Of a stretch of DNA of 64,000 nt, positions 1 through 10,685 are shown in pieces. The stretch's first letter is position 1, and every line of letters starts with the position of its first letter. Location: positions 1 to 64,000 of the forward strand of contig JAIPCT010000006.1 in NCBI GenBank assembly GCA_021738065.1, written 5' to 3'. A program made the translations under genes and the position numbers. The DNA is from Burkholderiaceae bacterium (GTDB lineage Bacteria; Pseudomonadota; Gammaproteobacteria; Burkholderiales; Rhodocyclaceae). The notes beneath the pieces are model-generated. The model made no database searches. It was not told where the DNA came from and saw only the letters and a list, made by a program, of their open reading frames with translations.

Positions 1-184
1 GGAGGTGCTGGCCGAATGGATGCGTGGCGCCAGGCCGGCCCTGGTCGGAGAAATCGACGGCTGGGAGGTGCTGATCAGCGATACCGCGCCGTATCGCCAG
101 AGCCGACTTTTACGGGTGCTGGAGGCGCGTCGCGGTGAGGTCGAACTCAAGCTCATTGTGGATGTCTGGGACACGGCCGAATGA
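1..184 (+). CDS. lolB: Outer membrane lipoprotein LolB, C-terminal fragment (5' end outside window)
   Basis: Open frame 2..184 ending TGA overlapping the ispE start; ...GEVELKLIVDVW... is LolB-like; lolB-ispE order is typical. Confidence 0.6.
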   Translation, partial: EVLAEWMRGARPALVGEIDGWEVLISDTAPYRQSRLLRVLEARRGEVELKLIVDVWDTAE

Positions 185-1017
185 GCGAGTGGCAGCGCGA
201 GTGGCCGGCACCGGCCAAGATCAATCTGTTCCTCCACGTCGTTGGCCGCCGCGCCGATGGCTACCATTTGCTGCAAACTGTATTCCGCTTCCTTGATTTC
301 GGCGACAGCCTGCGCTTCGAGCCGCGAAGCGACGGCCGCATTGTGTCGGCGACGGCTCTGCCCGGCGTGGCGCCGGAAACCGATCTGACCGTGCGCGCGG
401 CAGCCGCGCTGCGCGCCGCCACCGGTGTCACGCATGGAGTCACCCTGCATCTCGACAAGCGCGTGCCGATGGGCGGCGGCCTCGGGGGCGGCAGCTCCGA
501 TGCGGCGACCACGCTGATGGTGCTGAATCGTTTGTGGCGCACCGGCCTCGATTCCAAAGCTTTGCAGCATATCGGTCTCGCGCTGGGCGCCGATGTGCCG
601 ATCTTCATTCATGGCCGCGCCGCCTTCGCCGAGGGCGTCGGCGAACGCTTTGCCGACGTCAGCCTGACCCCGGCCTGGTATCTGATATTGACGCCCGCTG
701 TCGCGGTGCCGACGCTGGAGATTTTCCGTTCGCCTCGACTGTGTCGCGACACACCGGCCATCGCTCCCGGCGATTGGCGGCCGGGCCTCGGCCACAATGA
801 TCTCGAAGCCGTCGCCTGCGAACTGTATCCCGAGGTAGCGCGGCATCTCGACTGGCTGCGGCAGCATGGCGATGCGCGGATGAGCGGCTCGGGCGCCTGC
901 TGCTTTGTCGAGTTCGCGCAGGAGCAGTCGGCGCGCGCCGCGTTGGCGTCCTTGCCGGCCGACATGCGCGGCTTTGTCGCCCGCGGACTGGACCGGCATC
1001 CACTGGCGATTATTTGA
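181..1017 (+). CDS. ispE: 4-diphosphocytidyl-2-C-methyl-D-erythritol kinase
   Basis: GHMP kinase motif PMGGGLGGGSSDAATTL; N-term WPAPAKINLFLHVVGRRADGYH. Confidence 0.97.
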   Translation: MSEWQREWPAPAKINLFLHVVGRRADGYHLLQTVFRFLDFGDSLRFEPRSDGRIVSATALPGVAPETDLTVRAAAALRAATGVTHGVTLHLDKRVPMGGGLGGGSSDAATTLMVLNRLWRTGLDSKALQHIGLALGADVPIFIHGRAAFAEGVGERFADVSLTPAWYLILTPAVAVPTLEIFRSPRLCRDTPAIAPGDWRPGLGHNDLEAVACELYPEVARHLDWLRQHGDARMSGSGACCFVEFAQEQSARAALASLPADMRGFVARGLDRHPLAII

Positions 1018-1082
1018 CAGCAGGCGCGAAAACCCCGAAAATGCGCGTCCTTTCGACTTCCGCCCCAGGTGGAGTTCGATCT

Positions 1083-1159
1083 TGGGGAGTCGCCAAGTTG
1101 GTTAAGGCACTGGATTTTGATTCCAGCATGCGAAGGTTCGAATCCTTCCTCCCCAGCCA
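1083..1159 (+). tRNA. tRNA-Gln (anticodon TTG)
   Basis: TGGGGAG...CTCCCCA acceptor stem, loop TTTTGAT, GGTTCGAATCC T-arm, encoded CCA. Confidence 0.95.
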
Positions 1160-1233
1160 ACCGAATCACAGCAACGGCGCTGGCAGCCGCAGTTTCGACA
1201 GATACGCTGCCCGTCTCACTTGAGCAGACCGAC

Positions 1234-2184
1234 ATGGCCTACGACAGCCTGATGGTATTCACCGGCAACGCCAACCGAAAGTTGGCGGCTGATGTCGTCA
1301 GACGCCTGCATATCTCGCTCGGTCGCGCCAACGTCGGGCGCTTTTCCGATGGCGAAGTGAATTGCGAAATTCTCGAACACGTGCGCGGTCATGACGTTTT
1401 CGTGTTGCAGTCGACCTGCTTTCCGACCAACGACAATCTGATGGAACTGATGGTGATGGTCGATGCCCTGAAGCGGGCCTCCGCCGGGCGCATTACCGCC
1501 GCCATCCCCTACTTTGGCTACGCCAGGCAGGACCGGCGGACGCGTTCCGCGCGCGTCGCAATCACTGCCAAGGTGGTCGCCAACATGCTGCAGACCGTCG
1601 GCGTGCAGCGCGTGCTGACCGTCGACCTGCATGCCGACCAGATCCAGGGTTTTTTTGATATTCCCGTCGACAACGTCTATGCCGCACCGATTCTGCTCGG
1701 CGACATCTGGAAGCAGCGCCACGAGGATTTGCTGGTGGTGTCGCCCGACGTCGGCGGCGTGGTGCGCGCGCGCGCGCTGGCCAAGCGCCTGGAGTCGGAT
1801 CTGGCGATCATCGACAAGCGTCGGCCCAAGGCCAATGTGTCGGAAGTCATGAACATCATCGGCGAGGTCGAGGGCCGCACCTGCGTCATCATGGATGACA
1901 TGGTGGATACCGCCGGCACGCTGTGCAAGGCGGCACAAGCGCTCAAGGAGCACGGCGCCAAACGCGTGCTGGCCTACTGTACCCATCCGGTGCTGTCGGG
2001 CAATGCGGTATCGAGGATCGTCGAGTCGGAACTCGATGAACTGGTGGTCACCGACACCATTCCCCTCTCCGAGGAAGCCGCCGCCTGCTCACGCATCCGG
2101 CAGATCTCGATTGCCGAACTGATGGCCGAGACCATGTTGCGCATCAGCAACGAGTCCTCGGTGTCATCCTTGTTCATGGACTAG
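1234..2184 (+). CDS. prs: Ribose-phosphate pyrophosphokinase
   Basis: [21 protein letters not shown]...; [17 protein letters not shown] and [19 protein letters not shown] motifs; start moved to internal ATG after the tRNA. Confidence 0.97.
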   Translation: MAYDSLMVFTGNANRKLAADVVRRLHISLGRANVGRFSDGEVNCEILEHVRGHDVFVLQSTCFPTNDNLMELMVMVDALKRASAGRITAAIPYFGYARQDRRTRSARVAITAKVVANMLQTVGVQRVLTVDLHADQIQGFFDIPVDNVYAAPILLGDIWKQRHEDLLVVSPDVGGVVRARALAKRLESDLAIIDKRRPKANVSEVMNIIGEVEGRTCVIMDDMVDTAGTLCKAAQALKEHGAKRVLAYCTHPVLSGNAVSRIVESELDELVVTDTIPLSEEAAACSRIRQISIAELMAETMLRISNESSVSSLFMD

Positions 2185-2251
2185 TTTTTTACCCCCTGGC
2201 CTGGTCGCGGGCGAGGGATTTCACTCAAGCAGCACCTTAACGGAGTACAAC

Positions 2252-2911
2252 ATGCAACTAGAATTCAACGCAAACAAGCGCGATGATCAGGGCACCGGAG
2301 CGAGCCGCCGCCTGCGTCGTACCGGCCGGGTTCCCGGCATCATCTACGGTGGTACTGCCAAGCCGCAGTCGATCGATATCGATCACAACGAGCTGTTTCA
2401 GCTGTTGCGCAAGGAGGCATTCTACTCGTCCGTGCTCAACGCCAATATCGATGGCGCCAAGGAAACCTGCCTGCTGCGCGACGTACAGCGCCATCCCTAC
2501 CGGCCGGTGATTCTTCATGTCGATTTCCAGCGCGTCGATGCGACGCACAAGTTGCATCAGAGGGTGCCGCTGCACTTCATCAATGCCGAAGTCTCGCCGG
2601 GCGTCAAGCTCTCCGGCGGCATGGTCCAGCATGTGATGACCGATCTCAATGTGAGTTGTCTGGCGAAAGACCTGCCGGCTTTCATCGAGGTGGATCTGAA
2701 GGACATGGATGCAGGCCATTCGATGCACGTTTCTCACCTCGTCCTGCCTGCCGGCGTCGAAGCCGTGCTGCACAAGGGCGAAGATCCCGTGGTGGCCACT
2801 GTTCTGGTCCGTGGTGGCAAGGCCGAAGAGGAAGTCGTCGAAGCTGAAGTCGCACCGGTTGCTGCACCGGCTCCTGCCGAGAAGAAGTCCGAGAAGACCG
2901 ACAAGAGATAA
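2252..2911 (+). CDS. rplY: 50S ribosomal protein L25 (CTC/TL5 form)
   Basis: [21 protein letters not shown]; acidic C-terminal tail. Confidence 0.95.
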   Translation: MQLEFNANKRDDQGTGASRRLRRTGRVPGIIYGGTAKPQSIDIDHNELFQLLRKEAFYSSVLNANIDGAKETCLLRDVQRHPYRPVILHVDFQRVDATHKLHQRVPLHFINAEVSPGVKLSGGMVQHVMTDLNVSCLAKDLPAFIEVDLKDMDAGHSMHVSHLVLPAGVEAVLHKGEDPVVATVLVRGGKAEEEVVEAEVAPVAAPAPAEKKSEKTDKR

Positions 2912-2915
2912 GCAC

Positions 2916-3620
2916 TTGCAGGCTTCGTTGCGTCTGATCGTCGGCCTCGGCAACCCCGGGGCCGAATACGCTGAAACCCGGCACAACGCCGGGTTTTGGC
3001 TTTGTGAGCGCCTGGCTCGCGAACTCGGCGTCACGCCGGGCCGTGAATCGCGCTTTCATGGCCTGGCCGGGCTGGCGCGCGCCGAAAGCCTCTGGTTCCT
3101 GCTGCCGCAGACCTTCATGAATCGTTGCGGACAATCGGTGCGGGCGTTGATGCAGTTCTATCGCATCGAGCCGGCCGAAATGCTGGTCATGCACGACGAA
3201 CTGGATCTGCCGCCGGGGCAGTTGCGGCTCAAGTTCGGTGGCGGCCTGGGCGGTCACAACGGCCTCAAGGACATCACCGCGCATCTGGGCACCCAGGACT
3301 ATTGGCGACTGCGCATCGGCATCGGCCATCCCGGAGACCGCAATGAAGTTGTCGACTACGTGCTGAAGCCACCGCGCAAGGAAGAGCGCGGAGAGATCGA
3401 TGCAGCGCTCGACCGTGCTTTACTCGCATGGCCCACTCTGGCGCGGGGCGATTTCGGCGCGGCCACCCAAAAAATCAACAGCAAGCCACCCCCACCCCCC
3501 ACCCCCCGCCCAGGCGGGGGTGACGGTAGTTCGTCGCTGCGCGACTCCGGATCATTGGCAAGCCCCGCCTTGGGACGGCCCGGCGGCGGGGCGGCGCCAC
3601 AGAAGAAAGAAAATCCATGA
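2916..3620 (+). CDS. pth: Peptidyl-tRNA hydrolase with unusual Pro/Gly-rich C-terminal extension
   Basis: [52 protein letters not shown]; likely TTG start. Confidence 0.92.
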   Translation: MQASLRLIVGLGNPGAEYAETRHNAGFWLCERLARELGVTPGRESRFHGLAGLARAESLWFLLPQTFMNRCGQSVRALMQFYRIEPAEMLVMHDELDLPPGQLRLKFGGGLGGHNGLKDITAHLGTQDYWRLRIGIGHPGDRNEVVDYVLKPPRKEERGEIDAALDRALLAWPTLARGDFGAATQKINSKPPPPPTPRPGGGDGSSSLRDSGSLASPALGRPGGGAAPQKKENP

Positions 3621-4711
3621 GTCTCAAATGCGGCATCGTCGGTCTGCCCAACGTCGGCAAGTCCACCCTGTTCAACGCGCTGACCAAGTCGGGCATTGCG
3701 GCGGAGAACTACCCCTTCTGCACCATCGAGCCGAACGTCGGCATTGTCGAAGTGCCGGACCCGCGTCTGGCGGCGCTGTCGGCCATCGTCAAGCCGCAGA
3801 AGATCCAGCCGGCCATTGTCGAATTCGTCGATATTGCCGGCCTTGTGGCTGGGGCGAGCAAGGGCGAGGGCCTCGGCAACCAGTTCCTCGCCAATATTCG
3901 CGAAACCGATGCCATCGTCCATGTCGTGCGCTGCTTCAGCGATGACAACGTGATTCACGTCGCGGGAAAGATCGATCCGCTGTCCGATATCGAAGTCATC
4001 GATACTGAATTGGCGTTGGCCGACATGACGGCGGTGGAGCGCGCATTGAATCGCTACTCGAAGCTGGCCAAGTCCGGCGGCGACAAGGATGCCAAAGTGC
4101 TGGTGCCGGTGCTGGAGCGGTGTCTGGTCCAGCTGAATCAGGCCAAGGCCATACGCGCGCTGGATTTTTCGAAAGAAGAATGGGCGCTGCTCAAGCCCTT
4201 CTACCTGATTACGGCCAAACCGGTGCTGTATGTCGCCAACGTCAAGGAAGGCGGCTTCGAAAACAATCCCCATGTCGAGGCGGTACGCAGCCACGCCGCA
4301 CAGGAAAAGGCGGAGGTGGTCTCCGTTTGCGCCGCCATCGAATCCGAAATCGCCGATCTGGAAGACGATGAAAAACAGATGTTCCTGGCTGACCTCGGGC
4401 TGACCGAGCCGGGCCTGAATCGTCTGATTCACGCCGGCTACAAACTGCTCGGCCTGCAAACCTACTTCACCGCAGGCGTCAAGGAAGTGCGCGCCTGGAC
4501 CATTCATGCCGGCGACACCGCGCCGCAAGCCGCCGGTGTGATCCACACCGATTTCGAGAAGGGTTTCATCCGCGCCCAGACCATCTCATTCGACGACTTC
4601 ATTGCCTACAAGGGTGAAGCTGGCGCCAAGGAAGCCGGCAAGATGCGGGCTGAAGGCAAGGAGTACGTGGTCAAGGATGGCGATGTTCTGAATTTCCTGT
4701 TCAACGTCTAA
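3617..4711 (+). CDS. ychF: Redox-regulated ATPase / GTP-binding protein YchF
   Basis: [40 protein letters not shown]. Confidence 0.98.
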   Translation: MSLKCGIVGLPNVGKSTLFNALTKSGIAAENYPFCTIEPNVGIVEVPDPRLAALSAIVKPQKIQPAIVEFVDIAGLVAGASKGEGLGNQFLANIRETDAIVHVVRCFSDDNVIHVAGKIDPLSDIEVIDTELALADMTAVERALNRYSKLAKSGGDKDAKVLVPVLERCLVQLNQAKAIRALDFSKEEWALLKPFYLITAKPVLYVANVKEGGFENNPHVEAVRSHAAQEKAEVVSVCAAIESEIADLEDDEKQMFLADLGLTEPGLNRLIHAGYKLLGLQTYFTAGVKEVRAWTIHAGDTAPQAAGVIHTDFEKGFIRAQTISFDDFIAYKGEAGAKEAGKMRAEGKEYVVKDGDVLNFLFNV

Positions 4712-4914
4712 GCGGCTGAAAGTCGGCGCTGGCGGCACGGCGATGCGCGGCGCTACGCAGCGCATCGAAAAGGGCCAGAGCCGCTGCGCTCGGCAATCGT
4801 GCTTTGATGTAATCGAAACGCCGTCCTGGTTGTATGATTTCGCTATCGCCTGCCGCCGGCCTTCTGCCATAGAGGTCTGCGGGCGCCATTGGAACAGCCA
4901 CTTGCCCATCCCGC

Positions 4915-6012
4915 TTGCCCATGGACCGATTGCTTGAACTGCCGGTTTCCTTCATTCCGCTGATCGCCACGCTTGCCGCGGTCGGTTTCGCCCTGTATTT
5001 TGCCAACTGGGCGTTGCTGGGTAGGCACCCCGAATTCGGCAGCGACCGCAAGCTGCCGCGGCAACTTGCCATGATCGGCTTCCTTCTGGCCGGCGCCGTC
5101 GCCATTGTCCTTGCGCTTCCCGTCGGCGAAAGCATGCGCAATCAGGTGATTGCGCTGATTGGCGTGCTGGCTTCTGGGGTGGTCGCGTTTTCCTCGACGA
5201 CGGTGATATCGAATCTCATGGCAGGAGTCATGCTCCATGTCTCGCGGTCTTTTCGTACCGGCGACTTCATTCGTGTCGGAGACTATTTTGGGCGGGTTGC
5301 GGGGCGCGGTTTGTTCAACACCGAGATCCAGACCGAACGGCGGGAACTGGTGTATCTGCCGAATACCTTCATGGTCGCGCATCCGGTCGCCGTGGTGCGC
5401 ACTTCGGGCACCATGGTTTCAGCGTCCTTGTCGCTGGGTTACGACGTCCATCATTCCAGGATCAAGGCTCTGTTGATGTCTGCCGCACGCGAAGTCGGCC
5501 TGGAAGATCCCTTCGTCAAGATCGTGGAACTGGGCAACTACGCCGTCACCTATCGTGTCAGCGGCCTGCTTACTGAGGTCAAGGGCATGCTTTCGGCGCG
5601 CTCCAATTTCTACGAAACCATCCTCGATACCTTGAACGGCGAGGGGATCGAGATCGTCTCGCCGACCATCATGAACCAGCGTCGCTTGGCGGACGGGGTG
5701 CGGATCATGCCGCTCGAAGGCAATGAGATGCCGGACTTCGAGACGTCGAAGCACGAGGATATCGTGTTCGACAAGGCCGAGCAGGCGGAGCGGCTGGAAA
5801 AGGCCAAACTGGATCTGCAGAATGAGATTTGCGAACTTGAGACGCAAGCGGAATCCGCCGAGGGCGAAGAAAAAAAGCACATCGAAGACTTGATCCATTC
5901 GAAACGCGACGCACTGGCCGGGCTTCGGCACGACGGTCAAGGTGTGCCGGAAAGCCACCGGAATGGTATGAAACCAGCCACCGCCATCGATTCGAAGGGA
6001 AATCGCCGTTGA
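4915..6012 (+). CDS. Mechanosensitive ion channel (MscS) family protein
   Basis: Transmembrane N-term, SNLMAGVMLHVSRSFRTGDFIRVGDYFGRV, C-terminal coiled coil. Confidence 0.85.
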   Translation: MPMDRLLELPVSFIPLIATLAAVGFALYFANWALLGRHPEFGSDRKLPRQLAMIGFLLAGAVAIVLALPVGESMRNQVIALIGVLASGVVAFSSTTVISNLMAGVMLHVSRSFRTGDFIRVGDYFGRVAGRGLFNTEIQTERRELVYLPNTFMVAHPVAVVRTSGTMVSASLSLGYDVHHSRIKALLMSAAREVGLEDPFVKIVELGNYAVTYRVSGLLTEVKGMLSARSNFYETILDTLNGEGIEIVSPTIMNQRRLADGVRIMPLEGNEMPDFETSKHEDIVFDKAEQAERLEKAKLDLQNEICELETQAESAEGEEKKHIEDLIHSKRDALAGLRHDGQGVPESHRNGMKPATAIDSKGNRR

Positions 6013-6180
6013 CGTTGGCGGCGGGCTAGCCGAAGGTGCCTTGTCGGGCGCCGGCGCAAGGCGGAATCAAGAAGCCGCTTGAACGGATCGGTGCCCGGCA
6101 GTAGCACACAGGCAGGAAGTCATCTGCCGCGCCTGTAGTTTCCGCCGATACCAATCCGGGTCGGCACTCTTTGAACAGGC

Positions 6181-7167
6181 TCAGTCGTGTTGCGGCGCCT
6201 GTTGCCCGCTGGCAACACGCAAGCTGACGTCGGCGATCATCCAGACACCATTTGCCGCTCCGCCTGCCATTTTGCGCCCGGAGAACTCGGCCCAGAACTG
6301 AGTGCCATTGGCGCGACACAGGCGGTACATGCCTTGCGTCACGTGCCCTTTGTCAAAAGCCTGAGCGCTGTCGGCGAGAAACTGATCGGCTTCGATATCG
6401 GTGGCGAAATAGCTGTCGATCCTCGAGCCGGTGATTTCCTGGATGCGACGGCCGAGCAGCTCGCCGAGCCGGGCGTTGCACTTGAGCACCTTTTTGTTGC
6501 TGATCACCGCGATGCCCATGGGGGAAGATTCGAAGATCGCCTGTTGTTCCTCCAGCAGGGATTCGGCTTCGGTGCTGCGCTGGATTCGGCCAGTGCCGGA
6601 ACGGTAGAGCGAGCGCTGCACGATGATGAAGACGGCAATGCAGGATGCCGCGGCGATGGGAGGCCATTGTGCCGCGCCGGCAAAAGTCGATACGTAGAGA
6701 GCGATGGCCGGGCCCAGGGTGGGAATAATGAAAAGCCAGAAGGTGATATTGCTCAAGGCGACAAACACTGAGCCGGTGAAGGCGGTGATGACCACCATCA
6801 GCGCAATGAACATCTGTATGTCTTGATGCGCCTGTCCGGGATAGAGTGGCCCGAGAAGCGCTCCCCAGCCAAGGCCGGTGAGCAGGGCGCCGAATGCGAA
6901 CAGCCACTCCCAGCGATTGACGGTTTCACTATCCCGGTCCGCCTTGGAGAACATGTACCAGATCCAGGCGCGCACGCCCATCACGGAGAGCATGTAGACC
7001 GCCCAAGCTTTCAGGATGTCCAGGTCGACGGTGCCAAACAGCACCAAAGCGCACAGAAAAACACCGATCAACACCACGACAATGCTTGACGGCAGGCTAT
7101 CGAAAAGTATCTCGATACGGCGCATTTCTGCGCCATCACTGAGTTTTCGGGAGAAGATGGAGTTCAT
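6181..7167 (-). CDS. Integral membrane protein with C-terminal PAS domain, no recognised output domain
   Basis: Several TM helices then EEQQAIFESSPMGIAVISNKKVLKCNARLGELLGR...GVWMIADVS; ORF ends after PAS. Confidence 0.7.
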   Translation of the reverse strand: MNSIFSRKLSDGAEMRRIEILFDSLPSSIVVVLIGVFLCALVLFGTVDLDILKAWAVYMLSVMGVRAWIWYMFSKADRDSETVNRWEWLFAFGALLTGLGWGALLGPLYPGQAHQDIQMFIALMVVITAFTGSVFVALSNITFWLFIIPTLGPAIALYVSTFAGAAQWPPIAAASCIAVFIIVQRSLYRSGTGRIQRSTEAESLLEEQQAIFESSPMGIAVISNKKVLKCNARLGELLGRRIQEITGSRIDSYFATDIEADQFLADSAQAFDKGHVTQGMYRLCRANGTQFWAEFSGRKMAGGAANGVWMIADVSLRVASGQQAPQHD

Positions 7168-7215
7168 TCGCCGGACCTTGATGACGAATCCCATCATACC
7201 CCGTTGCACTATTAT

Positions 7216-7584
7216 TTAGCTGGCGTCATCCTGACCGGCGAGTTCCGCCCGTACGGTGTCCATGTCGAGCGCCATGGCCTGTTCGATCAGTTGTTCAAAG
7301 GCCGTGGCAGGTAGCGCGCCAGCCTCCGAATAAATCACAATCTGGTCGCGAAAGACCATCAGGGTCGGTATCGAGCGAATGCTGAAGGCGGCAGCGATTT
7401 GCTGCTGCTCTTCCGTATTCACCTTGGCAAATACAATGTCGGGCTGCTTTTCCGAAACCGCCTCGAAGGTTGGCGCAAAGCCGCGGCAGGGCGCACACCA
7501 TGGCGCCCAGAAATCCACGATCACGTTGGCATTCTCGTTAATGGTTTGTTGAAAATTGTCTGCAGTCAGTTCCACAGTGGCCAT
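7216..7584 (-). CDS. Thioredoxin family protein
   Basis: VIVDFWAPWCAPCRGFAPTFEAVSEKQPDIVFAKVNTEE. Confidence 0.92.
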   Translation of the reverse strand: MATVELTADNFQQTINENANVIVDFWAPWCAPCRGFAPTFEAVSEKQPDIVFAKVNTEEQQQIAAAFSIRSIPTLMVFRDQIVIYSEAGALPATAFEQLIEQAMALDMDTVRAELAGQDDAS

Positions 7585-7653
7585 GATGGATTCCCAGTTT
7601 GATATCGGTCCGATGCTACCGTTTTGGCTCGCGGCGTGTTATCACTCTGGCCG

Positions 7654-8577
7654 ATGAAGACTTCAATTTCTGCTTATAGGGGACGTTTCGCCCCTTCCCC
7701 GACGGGCCCCCTGCATTTCGGCTCGCTGGTGGCCGCCGTCGGCTCCTATCTCGAGGCGAAGACGCGGGGTGGCAGCTGGTTTCTGCGCATGGAAGACGTC
7801 GATGCGCCGCGCTGCTCCGCCGCCGCCGCCGCCGAGATTCTTCGTCAGCTCGAAGCCTGCGGATTGCATTGGGATGGCGAGATAGTTTGGCAGAGTCGCC
7901 GTTCGCCGGCCTATACCGATGCGCTGGAACGGCTGAAGGCAAGCGGTCGGGTGTTCGCCTGCGCCTGCAGCCGCCGCGAATTGGCCGACTCCGCCATCGC
8001 GCCCGATGGCGCGGCGATCTACCCCGGCAACTGCCGGGACGGACTTCCTCCGGGGCGCACGGCGCGCGCCTGGCGATTGCGGGTGGACACCGCCCGCGTG
8101 GATTTCGATGATGCGATTCAGGGGCGCATCGTCAGCGATCTGGCCCGCGAAGCAGGAGACTTCATCCTGCTGCGCAGCGATGGACTGTTCGCCTACCAGT
8201 TGGCGGTGGTGGTCGATGACGCCGACGCCGGCATCACGCACGTCGTGCGCGGTGCGGACCTGCTGGCATCGACGCCGCGCCAGGTTTTTCTGCAAGAATG
8301 CCTGGGCTTGCCGAGACCGGCCTATGCGCACCTGCCGGTGGCGGTCAACGCCGCGGGTGAAAAACTTTCCAAGCAGACGCGGGCCGTGGCGCTGGATGTT
8401 TCCCGCCCCGGGCCGGCGCTGTTGGCCGCGCTGGAATTCCTCGGTCAACAACCGCCACGGGAACTTGTCGGTGCCGGACCCCAGTTGATCCTCGACTGGG
8501 CAGGCAGGAACTGGCGACTGGAGCGGGTGCCGCGCCGCCGGACGCTGGCGGGCGAAGGCGAAACTGATTTGAAATGA
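7654..8577 (+). CDS. gluQ: Glutamyl-Q tRNA(Asp) synthetase
   Basis: RGRFAPSPTGPLHFGSLVAAVGSYLEAK; short GluRS-like protein without anticodon-binding domain. Confidence 0.93.
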   Translation: MKTSISAYRGRFAPSPTGPLHFGSLVAAVGSYLEAKTRGGSWFLRMEDVDAPRCSAAAAAEILRQLEACGLHWDGEIVWQSRRSPAYTDALERLKASGRVFACACSRRELADSAIAPDGAAIYPGNCRDGLPPGRTARAWRLRVDTARVDFDDAIQGRIVSDLAREAGDFILLRSDGLFAYQLAVVVDDADAGITHVVRGADLLASTPRQVFLQECLGLPRPAYAHLPVAVNAAGEKLSKQTRAVALDVSRPGPALLAALEFLGQQPPRELVGAGPQLILDWAGRNWRLERVPRRRTLAGEGETDLK

Positions 8578-8606
8578 GATAACTGTCGAAATCCTGAAAG
8601 GACACC

Positions 8607-9050
8607 GTGATGATTGTTAATGACGACGCCGGCTTGCGCCGGATACTGCTGGCCTGTCCGGTGATCGCCGTGGTTGGCCTGTCGCCGAAACCGGATCGCC
8701 CCAGCCATGTTGTCGCCAAATACCTGCTCGAACGCGGCTATGACATTGTGCCGGTGCACCCGCTGGCGACAGAAATCCTCGGCCGGAAATGCTATCCGGA
8801 CCTGGCTTCGATTCCGCGACCCGTCGACATAGTTGATGTATTCCGCAAACCCGAGGATGTGATGCCGACGGCGGACGAGGCGATCCACATCGGGGCCAAG
8901 TGCTTGTGGCTGCAGTTGGGTGTTGTCAATCCGGAGGCGGCCGCCAGGGCGGCTGACGCAGGCCTTGACGTGGTCATGGATCGCTGCGTCAAGATCGAGT
9001 ACGAGCGCTTGTTTGATGGCGGGATGCTGTCCGAGGTGAGTCGCCAGTAG
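8607..9050 (+). CDS. CoA-binding domain protein (YccU-like)
   Basis: VIAVVGLSPKPDRPSHVVAKYLLERGYDIVPVHPLATEILGRK; PVDIVDVFRKPEDV. Confidence 0.9.
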   Translation: MMIVNDDAGLRRILLACPVIAVVGLSPKPDRPSHVVAKYLLERGYDIVPVHPLATEILGRKCYPDLASIPRPVDIVDVFRKPEDVMPTADEAIHIGAKCLWLQLGVVNPEAAARAADAGLDVVMDRCVKIEYERLFDGGMLSEVSRQ

Positions 9051-9099
9051 GCCTTGCTTGCCGCTTGCACATCGCGCCCGCCTGGCGGGTGAGCCTTGC

Positions 9100-9768
9100 T
9101 CAGCGGCCTTGCGCGCTGCCCCACAGGACTTTGTGCAACTGCAGTTGAAAGCGCAGCGGCAGGCGATCGTCAAGAATCCACTGCGCGAGTCGGGCCGGGT
9201 CGAGCTGCCCTTGCACGGGTGAGAACAGCACCGGACAGCGCTCGAAAAGTCGGCGCTGGCGACACGCCGACACGGCCCAGTCGTAGTCTTCGCGCGAGGC
9301 GATGACGCATTTCAACTCGTCGTTGGCCTTCAGCAGCTCGATATTTTCCCAGCGGTTTCTCGCCACCTCCCCGGACCCCGGGGCCTTGAGGTCGACAATC
9401 CGCGCAACGCGGGAATCGACTCCGCCGATGTCCAGCGCGCCGCTGGTTTCAAGGGATACGGAATAGCCCGCATCGCACAGGGCGGCCAGCAAGGGCAGGC
9501 AGTTTTTTTGCGCCAGCGGCTCGCCGCCGGTGACGCAGATGCTGTTGCAGTCAAATTCGGCGACGCGCCGCATGATGGCGGCCAAGTCGAGCAGTTCGCC
9601 GCCGCTGAAGGCGTACTCGGTATCGCACCAGACGCAGCGCAGCGGGCAGCCGGTGAGGCGGACAAATACCGTGGGCAGGCCGACGCGGCTGGATTCGCCC
9701 TGGATGGAGTGAAAGATTTCGGTGACGCGCAGCATCACGGGTGGCGCGCTGTCACGCACGGCGGACAC
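9100..9768 (-). CDS. queE: 7-carboxy-7-deazaguanine synthase
   Basis: Radical SAM FHSIQGESSRVGLPTVFVRLTGCPLRCVWCDTEYAFSGG; adjacent to cpoB. Confidence 0.93.
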   Translation of the reverse strand: MSAVRDSAPPVMLRVTEIFHSIQGESSRVGLPTVFVRLTGCPLRCVWCDTEYAFSGGELLDLAAIMRRVAEFDCNSICVTGGEPLAQKNCLPLLAALCDAGYSVSLETSGALDIGGVDSRVARIVDLKAPGSGEVARNRWENIELLKANDELKCVIASREDYDWAVSACRQRRLFERCPVLFSPVQGQLDPARLAQWILDDRLPLRFQLQLHKVLWGSAQGR

Positions 9769-9921
9769 CCGGACTCAAGGGGAAAGAACATGTTCGGGGA
9801 AACGGCTGACCATCGGACAATATGAGCATCCACTGCGCCGGTAAGGCATAACGGGAGTGGGTCTGCGTGGCGACCCGACTGTGTTTCATGATCAGGGGCG
9901 CCACCATCCGCCGCAGAAAGC

Positions 9922-10683
9922 TTACTTTCTTCTCAGCTTGAGTTTGGCCGACTTGCCCGCTTCGCTGTTTGGATACTTCTCGGCCAGCAGTTCAAGCGTG
10001 ATACGGGTGTTTTTCCAGTCCTTGCTGGCTTCAAGGCTTGCGACGCGGCTTGCCAGGGCATTGGGCGCGCGCTCGTCGTCTGGCCAGCCCGCGGCGAACT
10101 TGCCGAAAAGCTCGGCCGCCGCCGGGTGGTCCTTTGCCTGTGCCAGTGCGTAGCCACCCCAGTAGTGCGCCGAAGCGGTCAGCGCGCCGCTCGGATAGGA
10201 TTTGATGAATGCCAGGAAGGCCGCGGCGGCTTCCTTGAACTTCGAGGTCTTGAGCAAGGCCAGCGCCGCTTCGTAGTCGCGGGTTTCAAATGCGGGATCG
10301 CCCTTCGCCGGGTCCGTTTTGGCCTCGAGCGGGGGCTGTTCGAGCTTTCTCAGGCGGTTGTCGAGATCGACGTAAAAATCCTTCTGGCGTTTCTGCGTGG
10401 CCTCGAGTTCATAACTCAGTACCTCGATCTGGCCGCGCAGCTTGGCGATATCCGCCTTGATGGCTTCCGCCTGATTGGCGAAATCGGTCTGGTTGCGGCC
10501 GATGATGTCGGCACGCTTGCCAAGCTCGTCTGATTGCGCCTGCACTTGCTCGCGCAGCTTCTCGATTCGGGCACGCGCTTCTTCGTCGTCAAAAACGCCT
10601 GCCTGCGCTGGCACAGACAGCATCGCCGCCAGCAGCAGGCCTGCAACCGACTTCGCAGTGCCTGAGATCACGCGCTGGCGCAT
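9922..10683 (-). CDS. cpoB: Tol-Pal system coordinator CpoB (YbgF)
   Basis: Signal peptide, coiled coil, C-terminal TPR (YEAALALLKTSKFKEAAAAFLAFIKSYPSGALTASAHYWGGYALAQAKD); downstream of pal. Confidence 0.92.
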   Translation of the reverse strand: MRQRVISGTAKSVAGLLLAAMLSVPAQAGVFDDEEARARIEKLREQVQAQSDELGKRADIIGRNQTDFANQAEAIKADIAKLRGQIEVLSYELEATQKRQKDFYVDLDNRLRKLEQPPLEAKTDPAKGDPAFETRDYEAALALLKTSKFKEAAAAFLAFIKSYPSGALTASAHYWGGYALAQAKDHPAAAELFGKFAAGWPDDERAPNALASRVASLEASKDWKNTRITLELLAEKYPNSEAGKSAKLKLRRK

Positions 10684-10685
10684 CG

